From the NCBI GenBank assembly GCA_021463165.1, contig JAJTWY010000004.1, forward strand, positions 62,001-126,000: a stretch of 64,000 bases of DNA. The letters are read 5' to 3'. Shown here piece by piece: positions 15,173 through 24,872 of this stretch. The stretch comes from Pyrinomonadaceae bacterium (GTDB lineage Bacteria > Acidobacteriota > Blastocatellia > Pyrinomonadales > Pyrinomonadaceae). The notes under the pieces are model-generated. The model was not told the origin of the DNA, ran no database searches, and was given only the letters and a program-made list of their open reading frames with translations. Positions within the stretch are counted from its first letter, which is position 1, and each line of letters starts with the position of its first letter. The position numbers and the translations under genes were made by a program.

Positions 15173-17653
15173 ATGCTCAATCGAAAGTTTTTTGCTCTTT
15201 TCCTTCTTCTTTGCTCAGGTTTGGCATCTTCGGCTCAATCCGTAAAGAGGCCTCTGAAGATCGACGATCTTTTTAGGATCAAGAACGTCTCGGACCCGCA
15301 TCTCTCGCCCGACGGTGCGTGGGTCGCATACGTTGTTTCTTCGATCGATGTGAAGGCCGATCGTTCAAGTTCCGACATCTGGATGGTCAGCTATGATGGC
15401 AAGGTCGATCGGCAGGTGACCTTTACTGCGGCCGATAGTGAATCTAGCCCGCGGTGGAGCCCCGACGGCAAGTATCTGACGTTCGTTTCGTCACGTCCCG
15501 GGCCGACACGTGGGAGCCAGATATGGATCCTTGATCGACAGGGCGGGGAAGCACGCCAATTGACCGAGATCAAAGGGCGGCTTCAGGGCTATGAGTGGTC
15601 GCCCGATTCCAAGCGGCTTGCCCTGGTTATCGGCGATCCGGATCCGGACGAGCCAGCCCCGGGGGCGACGACACCTGCAACGCCGAAACCGATCGTTCTC
15701 GATCGCTATCGTATCAAACAAGACGGGCAGGGTTACTTGCGTTCCAATCGGCGCAGTTATATCTACCTCTACGATATTGCCGGGAAAAAACTTGATCGTT
15801 TGACGAACGGAAAGACGGACGAGTCGTCGCCTTCGTGGTCGCCGGATGGCAGCCGGATCGCGTTCACGAGTAACAGAAGGCCCGACCCGGATCGGGACCG
15901 GTCGGTGCAGCTTTTTGTTGCGGAGGCGAAGGCAGGATCAACGGAAAAGCAGGTCACGCCGACTGCGAATCGAGCAAGCGGCGGAGCACCGCGCTGGAGC
16001 CCCGACGGGAAATGGCTCGCATTTCTCGAAACCGACGAGATAAAGTTCGACGCATATTCGATGCAGCATTTAACGCTGGTTCCGTCGGACGGGAGCGCCG
16101 CGCCGATGCGATTCAAGCCAACGGAGGACATCGATCGTGGTGTATCCGACCTTGAGTTCAGCCGGGATGGCCGGCACATCAACTTTTTTGTTACTGACGA
16201 TCGGTCAGTCTATCCGGCAAGGGCGGCCGTTTCGGGCGGCGGGATAGAACGACTTCTGACGCCGCCTGTTGTTGCGGGGTCGTGGGATTGGAATGGTGAC
16301 AAGGTAGTTCTGCTTTCGGGTTCCGATTCGAAGCCGAATGAGGTCCACGCGCTGGAAAATGGCAGACTTAGACAGATCACGAAGCAGAATGACGAACTGT
16401 TTGCCGGCTTGGATATACCGCCGACCGAGCGGGTCGAATTCAAGAGTAAAGACGGTACCGATGTTCATGGCCTGCTGACCTATCCCGTCGGATATGTGAA
16501 AGGTGCCAAGGTGCCATTCCTGCTCCGGATTCACGGCGGGCCGAATGGCCAGGACCAGCACTCCTGGGCAGCGGAGCGCCAGTTCTTTGCCGCAAACGGA
16601 TACGCCGTTCTCGCAGTGAATTATCGTGGCGGCTCAGGACGAGGGAAGGCGTATTCGCGCGCGATCGCCGCGGATTGGGGTCACTTTGAGGTCGAGGACC
16701 TGCTCGCGGGTGTCGATCACGCGGTCAAGATGGGGGTCGCCGATCCTGACAAGCTAGGGGTCGGTGGTTGGAGCTACGGCGGGATCCTGACCGATTATGT
16801 GATAGCAAGCGACAACCGGTTCAAGGCGGGTACGAGCGGAGCCGGCACGGCCTTTACCGTTTCGTTTTACGGCACTGACCAGTACATCAACCAATACGAC
16901 AACGAGATCGGGCCGCCCTGGGACCCGAAAGCCTGGGAGATCTACCAGAAGCTTTCCTATCCCTTTCTGCATGCCGACCGGATCAAGACTCCGACGCTAT
17001 TCCTTGGCGGCGAACGGGATTTCAACGTGCCGATATCGGGAAGCGAGCAAATGTATCAGGCCTTGAGAAGTCTCGGCGTGGATACGCAATTGATCATCTA
17101 TCCAAACGAATTACACGGAATTTCGCGGCCGAGCTATGTTCGCGATCGGTATGAGCGATATTTGGCGTGGTACGACAAGTACGTCAGAAAGATGCCGGTC
17201 GAAGCCAAGCCGATGGTCGCCTCATGGGAAGGGAAATGGCGTGGAAATTTGACGAATGTACCGGCGAAGGCAGGCGCAACTCCTGTTGAAGTGACTATGG
17301 AGATCGGGGCATTCCCGGCGTCGAATAATTCGTGCACGATGTGGAAGACCACTTATTCAGAAGGCGGTGTCGAGAAAAGCGTAAAGAACTATCAGCTCTG
17401 TCGAGGTACGGGAGCAACCGATCTTTACATTGACGAGGGCGGCGGCGTGAGGCTGCCGGCAACGGTGATCGGCGATGCCCTGGTCTCGCCCTTCAAATTC
17501 GACAACACGCTGCTGGTTTCCACGATGCGGCTTCGCGGAGAAGTTCTTGAGCAGGAGATCCTCACGGTTGATGATAAGCCCGCGGTAAAAGGCGTCCAGC
17601 CGATGACGGCGAAAGGTACTCAGAGGATCGAGTTGAGGCGGGCGATGCAGTAG
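15173..17653 (+). CDS. S9 family prolyl oligopeptidase-type serine peptidase
   Basis: 826 residues with a signal peptide (1-20). An N-terminal beta-propeller of WD40/PD40 type repeats (SPDGAWVAYV, SPRWSPDGKYLTFVS, SPSWSPDGSRIAFTSNR) runs to about 400. The alpha/beta hydrolase domain (about 430-680) has the complete triad: Ser534 in GGWSYGG, Asp616 in GERDFNVP and His648 in NELHGIS. A further beta domain of about 130 residues follows the catalytic part, beyond the usual end of the family. It should trim short peptides in the periplasm. The M19 dipeptidase 58 bp downstream fits a peptide-degradation unit. Confidence 0.93.
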   Translation: MLNRKFFALFLLLCSGLASSAQSVKRPLKIDDLFRIKNVSDPHLSPDGAWVAYVVSSIDVKADRSSSDIWMVSYDGKVDRQVTFTAADSESSPRWSPDGKYLTFVSSRPGPTRGSQIWILDRQGGEARQLTEIKGRLQGYEWSPDSKRLALVIGDPDPDEPAPGATTPATPKPIVLDRYRIKQDGQGYLRSNRRSYIYLYDIAGKKLDRLTNGKTDESSPSWSPDGSRIAFTSNRRPDPDRDRSVQLFVAEAKAGSTEKQVTPTANRASGGAPRWSPDGKWLAFLETDEIKFDAYSMQHLTLVPSDGSAAPMRFKPTEDIDRGVSDLEFSRDGRHINFFVTDDRSVYPARAAVSGGGIERLLTPPVVAGSWDWNGDKVVLLSGSDSKPNEVHALENGRLRQITKQNDELFAGLDIPPTERVEFKSKDGTDVHGLLTYPVGYVKGAKVPFLLRIHGGPNGQDQHSWAAERQFFAANGYAVLAVNYRGGSGRGKAYSRAIAADWGHFEVEDLLAGVDHAVKMGVADPDKLGVGGWSYGGILTDYVIASDNRFKAGTSGAGTAFTVSFYGTDQYINQYDNEIGPPWDPKAWEIYQKLSYPFLHADRIKTPTLFLGGERDFNVPISGSEQMYQALRSLGVDTQLIIYPNELHGISRPSYVRDRYERYLAWYDKYVRKMPVEAKPMVASWEGKWRGNLTNVPAKAGATPVEVTMEIGAFPASNNSCTMWKTTYSEGGVEKSVKNYQLCRGTGATDLYIDEGGGVRLPATVIGDALVSPFKFDNTLLVSTMRLRGEVLEQEILTVDDKPAVKGVQPMTAKGTQRIELRRAMQ

Positions 17654-17711
17654 TTCCAGGATATTACCTTGGCTGGGTTCGAGCTATAATTCTTGTGTTC
17701 AAAGGGAAAAG

Positions 17712-19031
17712 ATGAAGATCATGAAACGAACTATTTCTTCGACCGTTTTGGTCGCACTATTACTTGTATTTTCGGGCGTTCATTTGTTCGCGCAAACGCC
17801 TGATGAAGCTGCGTTGATCGCTAAAGCGAGGAAGATCCACGACGAGGTGATAACGCTCGATACGCATAACGACATCAGCACGACAAATTTTACCGATGCC
17901 GTTAACTATACACAGGACCTGCAGACGCAAGTCAACCTGCCGAAGATGAAGCGCGGTGGCCTGGACGTGTCCTGGATGATCGTCTACACGGGACAGGGCG
18001 AACTTACAGAAGACGGCTATAAACGTGCGTATGCCAATGCGATCGATAAATTCGACGCGATCCATCGCCTTACGTCAAAGATCGCGCCAAGCGAGATCGA
18101 ACTTGCGCTGACCTCGAACGACGTACGGCGGATCGTGAAGTCAGGGAAAAAGGTGGCAATGATCGGTGTCGAAAACGCTTACCCGATCGGGACTGATATC
18201 AAGAACATAAAGGATTTTGCGGCTCGAGGGGCTCGCTATATGTCAATGGCTCACAACGGACACAGTCAGTTGGCCGACTCGAACACAGGAGAGCGTGACG
18301 GGAAGTGGCTAAACAACGGACTAAGCGAGTTGGGCAAACAGGCCGTTCATGAGATGAACAAATGGGGCATAATGATCGACCTATCGCATCCATCGAAACA
18401 GGCGAACATTCAGGCGATACAGCTTTCGAAGGCCCCTGTGATCGCCTCGCATTCCGGAGCGCGAGCGATCTGCGATCATAGCCGGAATCTGAGCGATGAG
18501 GAGCTCGAGCTGATCAAAAAGAATGGCGGCGTGGTCCAAGCTGTGGCGTTCCGCAGCTACGTAAAAAAGGAAAAGAGTGAGCTACGGGCTGCGAAAACAA
18601 CTGAGATCACTCAGGAATTGGCGGCGCAGGAGAATTTTAAGCTGTTATCGAGGGCTGACATGATGCGCTTGCCCGAAACCGAGCGGGCCGACTATGCCGC
18701 AAAGCTTCGAGCATTTCGCGAGAAGACAAATCCGATCATCCGAGAACGGCTGAAGGCGGTCGCACCTGATGTCAATGTCGCTGATTTTGTCGATCATATC
18801 GATTATCTCGTTAAAAAGATCGGCATTGATCATGTAGGGATCAGTTCAGACTTCGACGGCGGCGGCGGGGTTGAGGGATGGGATAATGCAGGCGAGACCT
18901 TCAACGTGACTCTGGAGCTCGTCCGGCGCGGCTATACGAAGAAGCAGATCGAGAAGATCTGGAGCGGAAACCTCTTGAGAGTTCTCGATCAGGTCCAAAA
19001 GATCGCGAAGAAGATGCAGGCTGAGAAGTAA
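17712..19031 (+). CDS. Secreted membrane-dipeptidase-like M19 peptidase
   Basis: 439 residues with a signal peptide (about 1-28). Family motifs are in order: DTHNDI (zinc ligands, near 52), GVENAYPI (bridging Glu), SMAHNGHSQLADS, IDLSHPSKQ and ASHSGARAICDH (His ligands), and SSDFDGGGGVEGWDN near the C-terminus. These enzymes hydrolyse dipeptides with a binuclear zinc site. A start at 17721 (MKRT) is equally possible. It follows the S9 peptidase on the same strand and is closed by a strong terminator. Confidence 0.93.
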   Translation: MKIMKRTISSTVLVALLLVFSGVHLFAQTPDEAALIAKARKIHDEVITLDTHNDISTTNFTDAVNYTQDLQTQVNLPKMKRGGLDVSWMIVYTGQGELTEDGYKRAYANAIDKFDAIHRLTSKIAPSEIELALTSNDVRRIVKSGKKVAMIGVENAYPIGTDIKNIKDFAARGARYMSMAHNGHSQLADSNTGERDGKWLNNGLSELGKQAVHEMNKWGIMIDLSHPSKQANIQAIQLSKAPVIASHSGARAICDHSRNLSDEELELIKKNGGVVQAVAFRSYVKKEKSELRAAKTTEITQELAAQENFKLLSRADMMRLPETERADYAAKLRAFREKTNPIIRERLKAVAPDVNVADFVDHIDYLVKKIGIDHVGISSDFDGGGGVEGWDNAGETFNVTLELVRRGYTKKQIEKIWSGNLLRVLDQVQKIAKKMQAEK

Positions 19032-19041
19032 AGGAAATATG

Positions 19042-19085
19042 CCGAGACCCCGAGCTTGGATGTCCTCCGTCTCGGGTTCTTTTTG
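19042..19085 (+). terminator. Intrinsic terminator after the M19 dipeptidase gene
   Basis: A perfect 7-bp stem CCGAGAC/GTCTCGG (19042-19048 with 19069-19075) is followed by GTTCTTTTTG. Confidence 0.75.
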
Positions 19086-19107
19086 TATCTTTTCGTGGGG
19101 TCATCGG

Positions 19108-20310
19108 CTATTTCTTGACCTCGGTCAGGACTGGAGCGGCGGCGTTTGAGCCGACAATATAGCTATCGCGGGCCCGCAGTATCAGGTTCGGGCGGTTTAC
19201 CCTGACCTTTATTGTTTTTCTTTGTCCGGGCCTGCCCTCGTCGGACGGTACAAAGCCGATATTGTACTGGCGGCGAAGCTCCTCGGCTATTCCCTCGAAC
19301 GCCCGGGTCAAGCCGCCGGGCGTAGCTTCCGGGCGGAAGACACGGCCGCCTGTCGTATCGGCCAGCTCTTCGAGATATCGCCTTCCGACCGCATAATCTT
19401 CTGCTGAAGTTCCAGTGAAGATTATGTTGCCGCCCCCGAAAATGGGTGGAAATCTCGACGTTCGCGCTCGATTGTCGAGATAGGTGTTGTAGTAGATCGG
19501 GAATACCAACGAGTCGGTTTCTTCAGCGTAATTGATCGTGCTGTCGTAGCTGTTCTTCCGCGAAGTAGTGTCTACCCCGTCCGTGAACAGCACCACGGCC
19601 TTGCGGCCTTCGATCTTGGATAGCTGCTTTCTTAGGGCCTCGTCAACGGCATTATAGAGCGATGTTCCGTCTCCGAAGTCCGCTTTTTTTATCGCCTTTA
19701 TTATCTTTTCGCGGTCCTTGGTCGCTTGTGCAAGGACTCTTACATTATGGTCGAATTCGATGACGATGACCGTGTCCTGAGGTTCGAGGAGATTGACAAA
19801 TGCGATCGCGGCCCGCTGTATCTCCTCGATCCGATAAGCAGTCGACGGCGAAACATCGATCACTATCGCGACAGTTATCGGCTTATCGGTCGTGCCAAAA
19901 TAGGCGATCTCCTGCTCAACCCCATCGTCGAAGATCTTGAAATCATTCTGTCTCAACCCAGCGATATACAATCCGTTACGATCGAAGACTGAGACCGGAA
20001 TGGTGATCAGATTGGTGTCGATGCGGATCGTTTCGCCGTCATCGACTCGGGACGGGGCGTCCGCAGCCGGGGTTGCCGCCGGGGCAGGGGCAGTTTTATT
20101 TTGATTTGCGACGCTGATACCGGGAAATCGGTCACTCGGTCGGGCAGTACGGTTCGTTCGCGGTTTTGATTCTGAGTACTGCGAAGGATCACTTTCGGGT
20201 GAGGGTTTTGCAACGGGTGTTGGCGCCGGTGTGACGCGCCGGCCCGACTGCGCGGCTGCGGTTGAGACAAAGATCAGCGAGAAAATGAACAGACCCAAAA
20301 GTCGATGCAT
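19108..20310 (-). CDS. Secreted VWFA-domain protein (acidobacterial VWFA-related type)
   Basis: 400 residues: signal peptide (1-20), a proline-rich segment (about 27-95), a short beta domain (FDRNGLYIAGLRQNDFKIFD), then a von Willebrand A domain. The metal-dependent adhesion site is present as Asp152-x-Ser154-x-Ser156 (DVSPS), a Thr in GDGTSLYNAV and an Asp in FTDGVDT. The tail (YNIGFVPSDEGRPGQRKTIKV) is typical of the family. Probably an envelope adhesion or scaffold protein; no partner gene is visible. Convergent with the M19 gene. Confidence 0.88.
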   Translation of the reverse strand: MHRLLGLFIFSLIFVSTAAAQSGRRVTPAPTPVAKPSPESDPSQYSESKPRTNRTARPSDRFPGISVANQNKTAPAPAATPAADAPSRVDDGETIRIDTNLITIPVSVFDRNGLYIAGLRQNDFKIFDDGVEQEIAYFGTTDKPITVAIVIDVSPSTAYRIEEIQRAAIAFVNLLEPQDTVIVIEFDHNVRVLAQATKDREKIIKAIKKADFGDGTSLYNAVDEALRKQLSKIEGRKAVVLFTDGVDTTSRKNSYDSTINYAEETDSLVFPIYYNTYLDNRARTSRFPPIFGGGNIIFTGTSAEDYAVGRRYLEELADTTGGRVFRPEATPGGLTRAFEGIAEELRRQYNIGFVPSDEGRPGQRKTIKVRVNRPNLILRARDSYIVGSNAAAPVLTEVKK

Positions 20311-20392
20311 AGCGAATGAAACCTCGATCTAGCCTGTAAGACGCGGAAATCCACTGTTTTGATGCAGAGAATCTGAAAAAAGGCCGAATAAA

Positions 20393-21580
20393 TTATGCCA
20401 GCATCGAGATGATCGTCGAAATGCTGAACCATGCCATGATCGCGACGACCGCCCATCCGGCGATCTGGAGCCATGTCGGATGGCGGTATTCCCCCATAAG
20501 CGATGACTTTCTACATGCGATGAGGATCACGGCCAGCCCGATCGGTAGGATAAAGCCATTGGCAGTTCCGGCAAAGACGAGGAGGCGTACCGGATTGCCA
20601 ATGAGCAAGAAAATGAGGGTCGAGACCACCATGAACGCTATTACAATGCGATTGCTGTTACGCTCAAGCGACGGATGGAAGGTCTTAAGAAACGAGACAG
20701 AGGTAAACGCCGCGCCGACGACCGACGTGATAGCGGCCGCCCACATCACAACTCCGAACAACCGAAGGCCGACAGTTCCCGCCGCGTTTTGAAAGACAGA
20801 TGCGGGTGGATTCTTGTCGTCGATAGTAAGCCCTAGGGTGATCACGCCGAGTGCGGCAAGGAACAGGCAGAAACGAATGATCGCCGTCAACAGGATGCCT
20901 GTGTACGCCCCTCTGCTCACCTCGCCGAGCTTGTCGCGTCCGGTTATACCGGCATCGATCAATCGGTGAGCTCCCGCGAATGTGATATAACCGCCAACGG
21001 TGCCGCCAACCAGGGTTACGATCGCTCGTGGATCGATCCTCTCGGGCCATACCGTTCTATAGGCCGCCTCGGCCAACGGCGGCTGCGATTGGAACACAAC
21101 GTAAGCGATCAAACCAAGCATTATCACGCCGAGGACTTTGACAAAAAGGTCCATCGCCTTTCCCGCCTCCTTGAACAGGAAAAGGCAAATTGCCGCCAGG
21201 CCGCTTAGGATGGCTCCGTACTCGACCGGTAGATCCAGGGCGGCATTGAGCCCGAGCCCGGTTCCGGCGATATTTCCGATATTGAATATCAGACCGCCCG
21301 CCGCAACCAGAGCTGCCAGCAGGTATCCGCTCCCCGGAATGGTGGCGTTGGCGACGTCCTGGCCGCGCTTGCCGCTCACGGTCAGGACCCGCCATATGTT
21401 CAACTGAGCAAAAATGTCGAGAATGACCGAGAGAAGTATCACAAAGCCGAAGCTCGCAAGCAGCTGCTTTGTAAAAACGGTCGTCTGCGTCAGAAAGCCC
21501 GGCCCAACGGCCGAGGTCGCCATCAGGAACGCCGCCCCAAAGATAACGGAAGCTAACGATGAACGCTTCTCTTCAGTCAT
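20393..21580 (-). CDS. NRAMP-family-like transporter in a 5-oxoprolinase operon
   Basis: About 395 residues with some eleven membrane segments, overall like NRAMP/MntH. The conserved GPGF start of the first helix is present (SAVGPGFLTQT), but between it and ASFGF there are only 12 residues and no Asp-Pro-Gly-Asn metal motif. NRAMP-like genes beside the pxpA/pxpB/pxpC set are known (for example ycsG with ycsF in Bacillus). Substrate is therefore open: a divalent metal or, by context, the 5-oxoproline itself. The ATG at 21580 was preferred over a GTG at 21589; either overlaps the end of pxpA. Last gene of the minus-strand run. Confidence 0.82.
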   Translation of the reverse strand: MTEEKRSSLASVIFGAAFLMATSAVGPGFLTQTTVFTKQLLASFGFVILLSVILDIFAQLNIWRVLTVSGKRGQDVANATIPGSGYLLAALVAAGGLIFNIGNIAGTGLGLNAALDLPVEYGAILSGLAAICLFLFKEAGKAMDLFVKVLGVIMLGLIAYVVFQSQPPLAEAAYRTVWPERIDPRAIVTLVGGTVGGYITFAGAHRLIDAGITGRDKLGEVSRGAYTGILLTAIIRFCLFLAALGVITLGLTIDDKNPPASVFQNAAGTVGLRLFGVVMWAAAITSVVGAAFTSVSFLKTFHPSLERNSNRIVIAFMVVSTLIFLLIGNPVRLLVFAGTANGFILPIGLAVILIACRKSSLMGEYRHPTWLQIAGWAVVAIMAWFSISTIISMLA

Positions 21581-22319
21581 AGCAGGCACTGATAGGGATA
21601 TTTGATGAGGTCAAGGCTTCCGAGATCAGTTTTGCAAAACTCACGGCGTGTTCGCCGTCGCCGTGAATGCAAACGGTGTCGGCCTGGATCCGCACCATGA
21701 TGCCATCGATCGTCCGAACCCGCCCGTATTTGATGATGTCCATGACCTGAGAAAGGGCGGCAGAATCATCGGTGATGAGTGCGTTTTCGAATGATCTCGG
21801 AGTCAGCGAACCGTCGTTTTGATATGTTCGGTCGGCAAACACCTCGCTGACGGCCCGCAGTCCCAGCCCTTCTGCTTCGTCGATCGAGCAGCTTCCGGAT
21901 AAACCGAACACTACGAGATCCGGATCGGCATCGCGGACTGCCTCAGCTGTTGCCCGGGCTACATTCGGATCGCGCGCCGAGCGATTGTATAAGGCTCCGT
22001 GCGGTTTAACGTGACGAAGCTTTGCTCCGGCGTTTTCGGCGATCACGGCCAGCACTTCGATCTGGTCCCGAACTATCGAGCGGACGTCTTGAGGTGAGAG
22101 GTCCTGGTCGATCCTTCCGAAGTTCTCACGATCACGATACGACGGATGGGCACCGATAGCGACGCCGTTCTCGATGGCAAGATCGACCGTGCGTTTCATC
22201 GTGTCGCGATCGCCGGCGTGGCAGCCGCAAGCGATGTTCGCCGACGAGATAAAACGCATCAATTCGGCGTCATTAGCGCAGCCTTCACCGAGGTCGCAAT
22301 TCAGGTCTATTGAACGCAC
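21573..22319 (-). CDS. pxpA: 5-oxoprolinase subunit PxpA (LamB/YcsF family)
   Basis: About 248 residues. It has the family hallmarks: DLNCDLGEG at the N-terminus, ANIACGCHAGD, GAHPSYRDRENFGR, VKPHGALYN and ADTVCIHGDGEHA near the end. PxpA acts with PxpB and PxpC in the ATP-dependent opening of 5-oxoproline (pyroglutamate) to glutamate. I set the start at GTG 22319, directly before the conserved SIDLNCDLGEG; the frame remains open upstream to a TTG at 22376, which would add 19 residues not found in the family. Follows pxpC closely. Confidence 0.95.
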   Translation of the reverse strand: MRSIDLNCDLGEGCANDAELMRFISSANIACGCHAGDRDTMKRTVDLAIENGVAIGAHPSYRDRENFGRIDQDLSPQDVRSIVRDQIEVLAVIAENAGAKLRHVKPHGALYNRSARDPNVARATAEAVRDADPDLVVFGLSGSCSIDEAEGLGLRAVSEVFADRTYQNDGSLTPRSFENALITDDSAALSQVMDIIKYGRVRTIDGIMVRIQADTVCIHGDGEHAVSFAKLISEALTSSNIPISACYD

Positions 22320-22394
22320 GGGATGATTATTCCACAAAACCGGGCAGAAGGCTTCACCGCGTATGCGTTTCGACAACCGGTGAAACCAGCGTCG

Positions 22395-23363
22395 CTATTT
22401 CGAGCGGGTTTCTACACCTAACGCGGCGATCCGTAGGAACCGCATTTCCTGCTCGAATTCAGCTGTGAGTTCTTCCGCGTGTTTCACATCTACAACGTGA
22501 AAGGCAACCTTGTCGGACGCCCCCAACTGAGCGAGAAGCGGCAGGTCTCGAGAGATCACGTGGGCAAGACGCGGATAGCCTCCCGTGGTCTGGTGGTCGG
22601 CCATTAGGACGATCAACTGTCCGTCCGGAAGCAACTGGATCGTGCCGAAGGTCACGGCCGACGATACGAGTTCGGCTAGCGACTCGCACTTGATCGGGGC
22701 CCCCGACAATCGAAACCCCATTCGATTCGAGTTATTCGAGATGACAAAGTCCTGCTTCTCGAGGAGTTCACGGTTCTCAGCGTTGAGGCAAGCGTATTCA
22801 TTCCCGGCAATGACGCGTACCGTCGGGAACGGCCGGTAATAGGGAATTAGCGACGGTGAAACCGCGCGATGCAGCAGCTTCGAGTCGATGCCGGTCGTGC
22901 AGTTGATCGCGAGACGGTCGCCGGCCTGCAGACGCCGGCCTTCGAACCCGCCGATCCCCGCGGCGAGATTCGTGCTCGTGCTTGCGAGCCACGGCCTGAT
23001 ATCGAGGCCGCCGCTGACCGCGAGATAGGCGCGGCTTCCCCAAACGCGGCCTTTGAACCTCAGCGTCGAACCGGAATGGGCCGCGAATGTATGCCAATTT
23101 TCGATCGGTCGCCCGTCGATCTCGGCGGTTAGATCAGCTCCGCCGATCGCACAAACGACGTCGGCTTCGAACTCGACGACGTCGGCGGGGAAATGCATTT
23201 CGAGGACAGCACCGGTTTCATCGTTGCCAACTAGCAAATTCACCAGCCTCGCCGCGGTGCGGTCCATCGCACCGGACGGATTCACGCCGAAGCGCTGATA
23301 ACCGTACCGGCCAAGGTCTTGGACGGTCGTCAGAATGCCCGGCTTTTTTATTAACAGGCTCAT
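22395..23363 (-). CDS. pxpC: 5-oxoprolinase subunit PxpC (KipA-like)
   Basis: 322 residues of the biotin-dependent carboxyltransferase-like/KipA fold. Typical features are the start KKPGILTTVQDLGRYGYQRFG, then GVNPSGAMDRTAARLVN, SNRMGFRLSG and a C-terminal GGYPRLAHVISRDLPLLAQL. It overlaps pxpB by 4 bp, which suggests coupled translation of the PxpBC pair. Role in 5-oxoprolinase follows from the complete pxpB-pxpC-pxpA order. Confidence 0.95.
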   Translation of the reverse strand: MSLLIKKPGILTTVQDLGRYGYQRFGVNPSGAMDRTAARLVNLLVGNDETGAVLEMHFPADVVEFEADVVCAIGGADLTAEIDGRPIENWHTFAAHSGSTLRFKGRVWGSRAYLAVSGGLDIRPWLASTSTNLAAGIGGFEGRRLQAGDRLAINCTTGIDSKLLHRAVSPSLIPYYRPFPTVRVIAGNEYACLNAENRELLEKQDFVISNNSNRMGFRLSGAPIKCESLAELVSSAVTFGTIQLLPDGQLIVLMADHQTTGGYPRLAHVISRDLPLLAQLGASDKVAFHVVDVKHAEELTAEFEQEMRFLRIAALGVETRSK

Positions 23364-24040
23364 TCTGCAAGGACGAATCGCACGCGGTCGCCGGGCCGCA
23401 GCAGGCTTGGAGCATCCGCCTTTGGCGTAAATGTTTCACACGCCGCACGGCCTATCAAATTCCAGCCACCCGGTGAGGAGATCGAGTAAATGCCGGTCTG
23501 TCTGCCGGCTATGCCGATGCTTCCGCTCGGGACCTCAGTGCGAGGGGTCTCGCGTCGCGGCGTTGCGATCCGGTCGTCGATATCACCCATATAGGAAAAG
23601 CCCGGGAGAAATCCGAGCATATAGACGCGATACTCGCGTTCAGTGAATATCCTCAGAACGTCTTTCTCGGAAAGGTCGTGTAATTCCGCGACATAGGGAA
23701 GATCAGGTGCACATTCATCGTTCGAAAGCATCGGGATCTCAATTAGCCGCGTCGGGCGTTCACTATCGATCGCGAGGCTCTCGACGGCGTCTTTCGCGAT
23801 AGAAGTGACTGAGCTGAAGGCATTCCCCTGCATCGCTCGTCGCACAACGACGGGGTCGTAGATGATCGTGGCCGAGGCGTATGCTGGTATCGCTTCGATG
23901 AATCCGGGAAATGGATGATCGAGAAAGTAGTCGGCGAATGCGATGGCTTTTTGATTTAGGTCCAACGAGATCGCATTCCCAAACTCGACCGTCAATGCGG
24001 TGTCGCCTATCGGGTATATCCGGACCTCGTCGTTGATCAT
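23360..24040 (-). CDS. pxpB: 5-oxoprolinase subunit PxpB (KipI-like)
   Basis: 226 residues of the KipI/allophanate hydrolase subunit 1 family: start IYPIGDTALTVEFG, then FPGFIEAIPAYASATIIYDP, YRVYMLGFLPGFSYMGDID, TPRRETPRTEVPSGSIGIAG and a C-terminal TGIYSISSPGGWNLIGR. It overlaps both the upstream permease gene and pxpC by 4 bp. In Bacillus the homologue KipI also inhibits a sporulation kinase; nothing here supports that role. Confidence 0.95.
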   Translation of the reverse strand: MINDEVRIYPIGDTALTVEFGNAISLDLNQKAIAFADYFLDHPFPGFIEAIPAYASATIIYDPVVVRRAMQGNAFSSVTSIAKDAVESLAIDSERPTRLIEIPMLSNDECAPDLPYVAELHDLSEKDVLRIFTEREYRVYMLGFLPGFSYMGDIDDRIATPRRETPRTEVPSGSIGIAGRQTGIYSISSPGGWNLIGRAACETFTPKADAPSLLRPGDRVRFVLAE

Positions 24041-24846
24041 CTTGTTCGCTGCTTGGGGTCGAGGTATTCACGCAGCCCATCGCCGATAAAATTAAATGCA
24101 AGGACGGTCAAGGCGATGGCGACTCCCGGGAAGAAAAGCACGTGCGGCGAGGTGCTGAAAAATTGTCGAGCTTCTTCGATCATTGTCCCCCAGCTCGGCG
24201 CGGGTGGCGGTATTCCGAGCCCCAGGAACGAAAGCGAGGCTTCCGAGAGCACGGCGCCGGCCATACCCAGCGACGCCTGCACGATCAAGGGCTGTATGGC
24301 ATTCGGCAGAATGTGGGTGAAAAGTATCCGCAGATCGCTGGCGCCAAGTGCCTTAGCAGCGAGTACGTAGTCATACTCGCGAACTTTCAGCACTTGCCCT
24401 CTCATTACTCTCGCATAGCCGACCCATCCGATGATGCAAAGCGCCAGGATGAGCTTGCCCTGGCCCGCTCCCAGAAACGCTACTAGCGCTATGGCAAGCA
24501 GCAGGCCGGGAAATGCCAGGAAAACGTTAAAGACGTAGCCCGACAGAAATTTGTCGATCAGCCCGCCATAAAAGCCTGCGATAGCCCCTATTACCGTACC
24601 AAATAGCGAAGAAACAACAACTACTGAAACGCCGACCTGAAGTGAGATCCGTGCTCCATAGAGTACCCGCGTAAAGACATCCCGCCCAAGTCCGTCCGTG
24701 CCAAACCAGTTCTCAGCCGAGGGCGGCAAATATCTCATGCCGAGGTCCTGTACGATCGGATCGTGTGTCGCGAGAAACGGCGCAAATATCGCGGCCAGAA
24801 TAAAAATGCCGGCGATGGCGAATCCGATGTATGCGAGTCTTCCCAT
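24037..24846 (-). CDS. ABC transporter permease, DppC/OppC type
   Basis: 269 residues with about six membrane segments. After the first helix comes the family's external loop with DLGMRYLPPSAENWFGTDG and GRDVFTRVLYGARISL. The cytoplasmic EAA loop is present as REYDYVLAAKALGASDLRIL. Second permease of a peptide/nickel-type importer with the neighbouring DppB-like protein. It overlaps pxpB by 4 bp, so oxoproline or a precursor peptide is the likely substrate. No ATPase or binding-protein gene is adjacent. Confidence 0.9.
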   Translation of the reverse strand: MGRLAYIGFAIAGIFILAAIFAPFLATHDPIVQDLGMRYLPPSAENWFGTDGLGRDVFTRVLYGARISLQVGVSVVVVSSLFGTVIGAIAGFYGGLIDKFLSGYVFNVFLAFPGLLLAIALVAFLGAGQGKLILALCIIGWVGYARVMRGQVLKVREYDYVLAAKALGASDLRILFTHILPNAIQPLIVQASLGMAGAVLSEASLSFLGLGIPPPAPSWGTMIEEARQFFSTSPHVLFFPGVAIALTVLAFNFIGDGLREYLDPKQRTR

Positions 24847-24872
24847 TTCAAAAACTGGCCAATCCCGACCAG

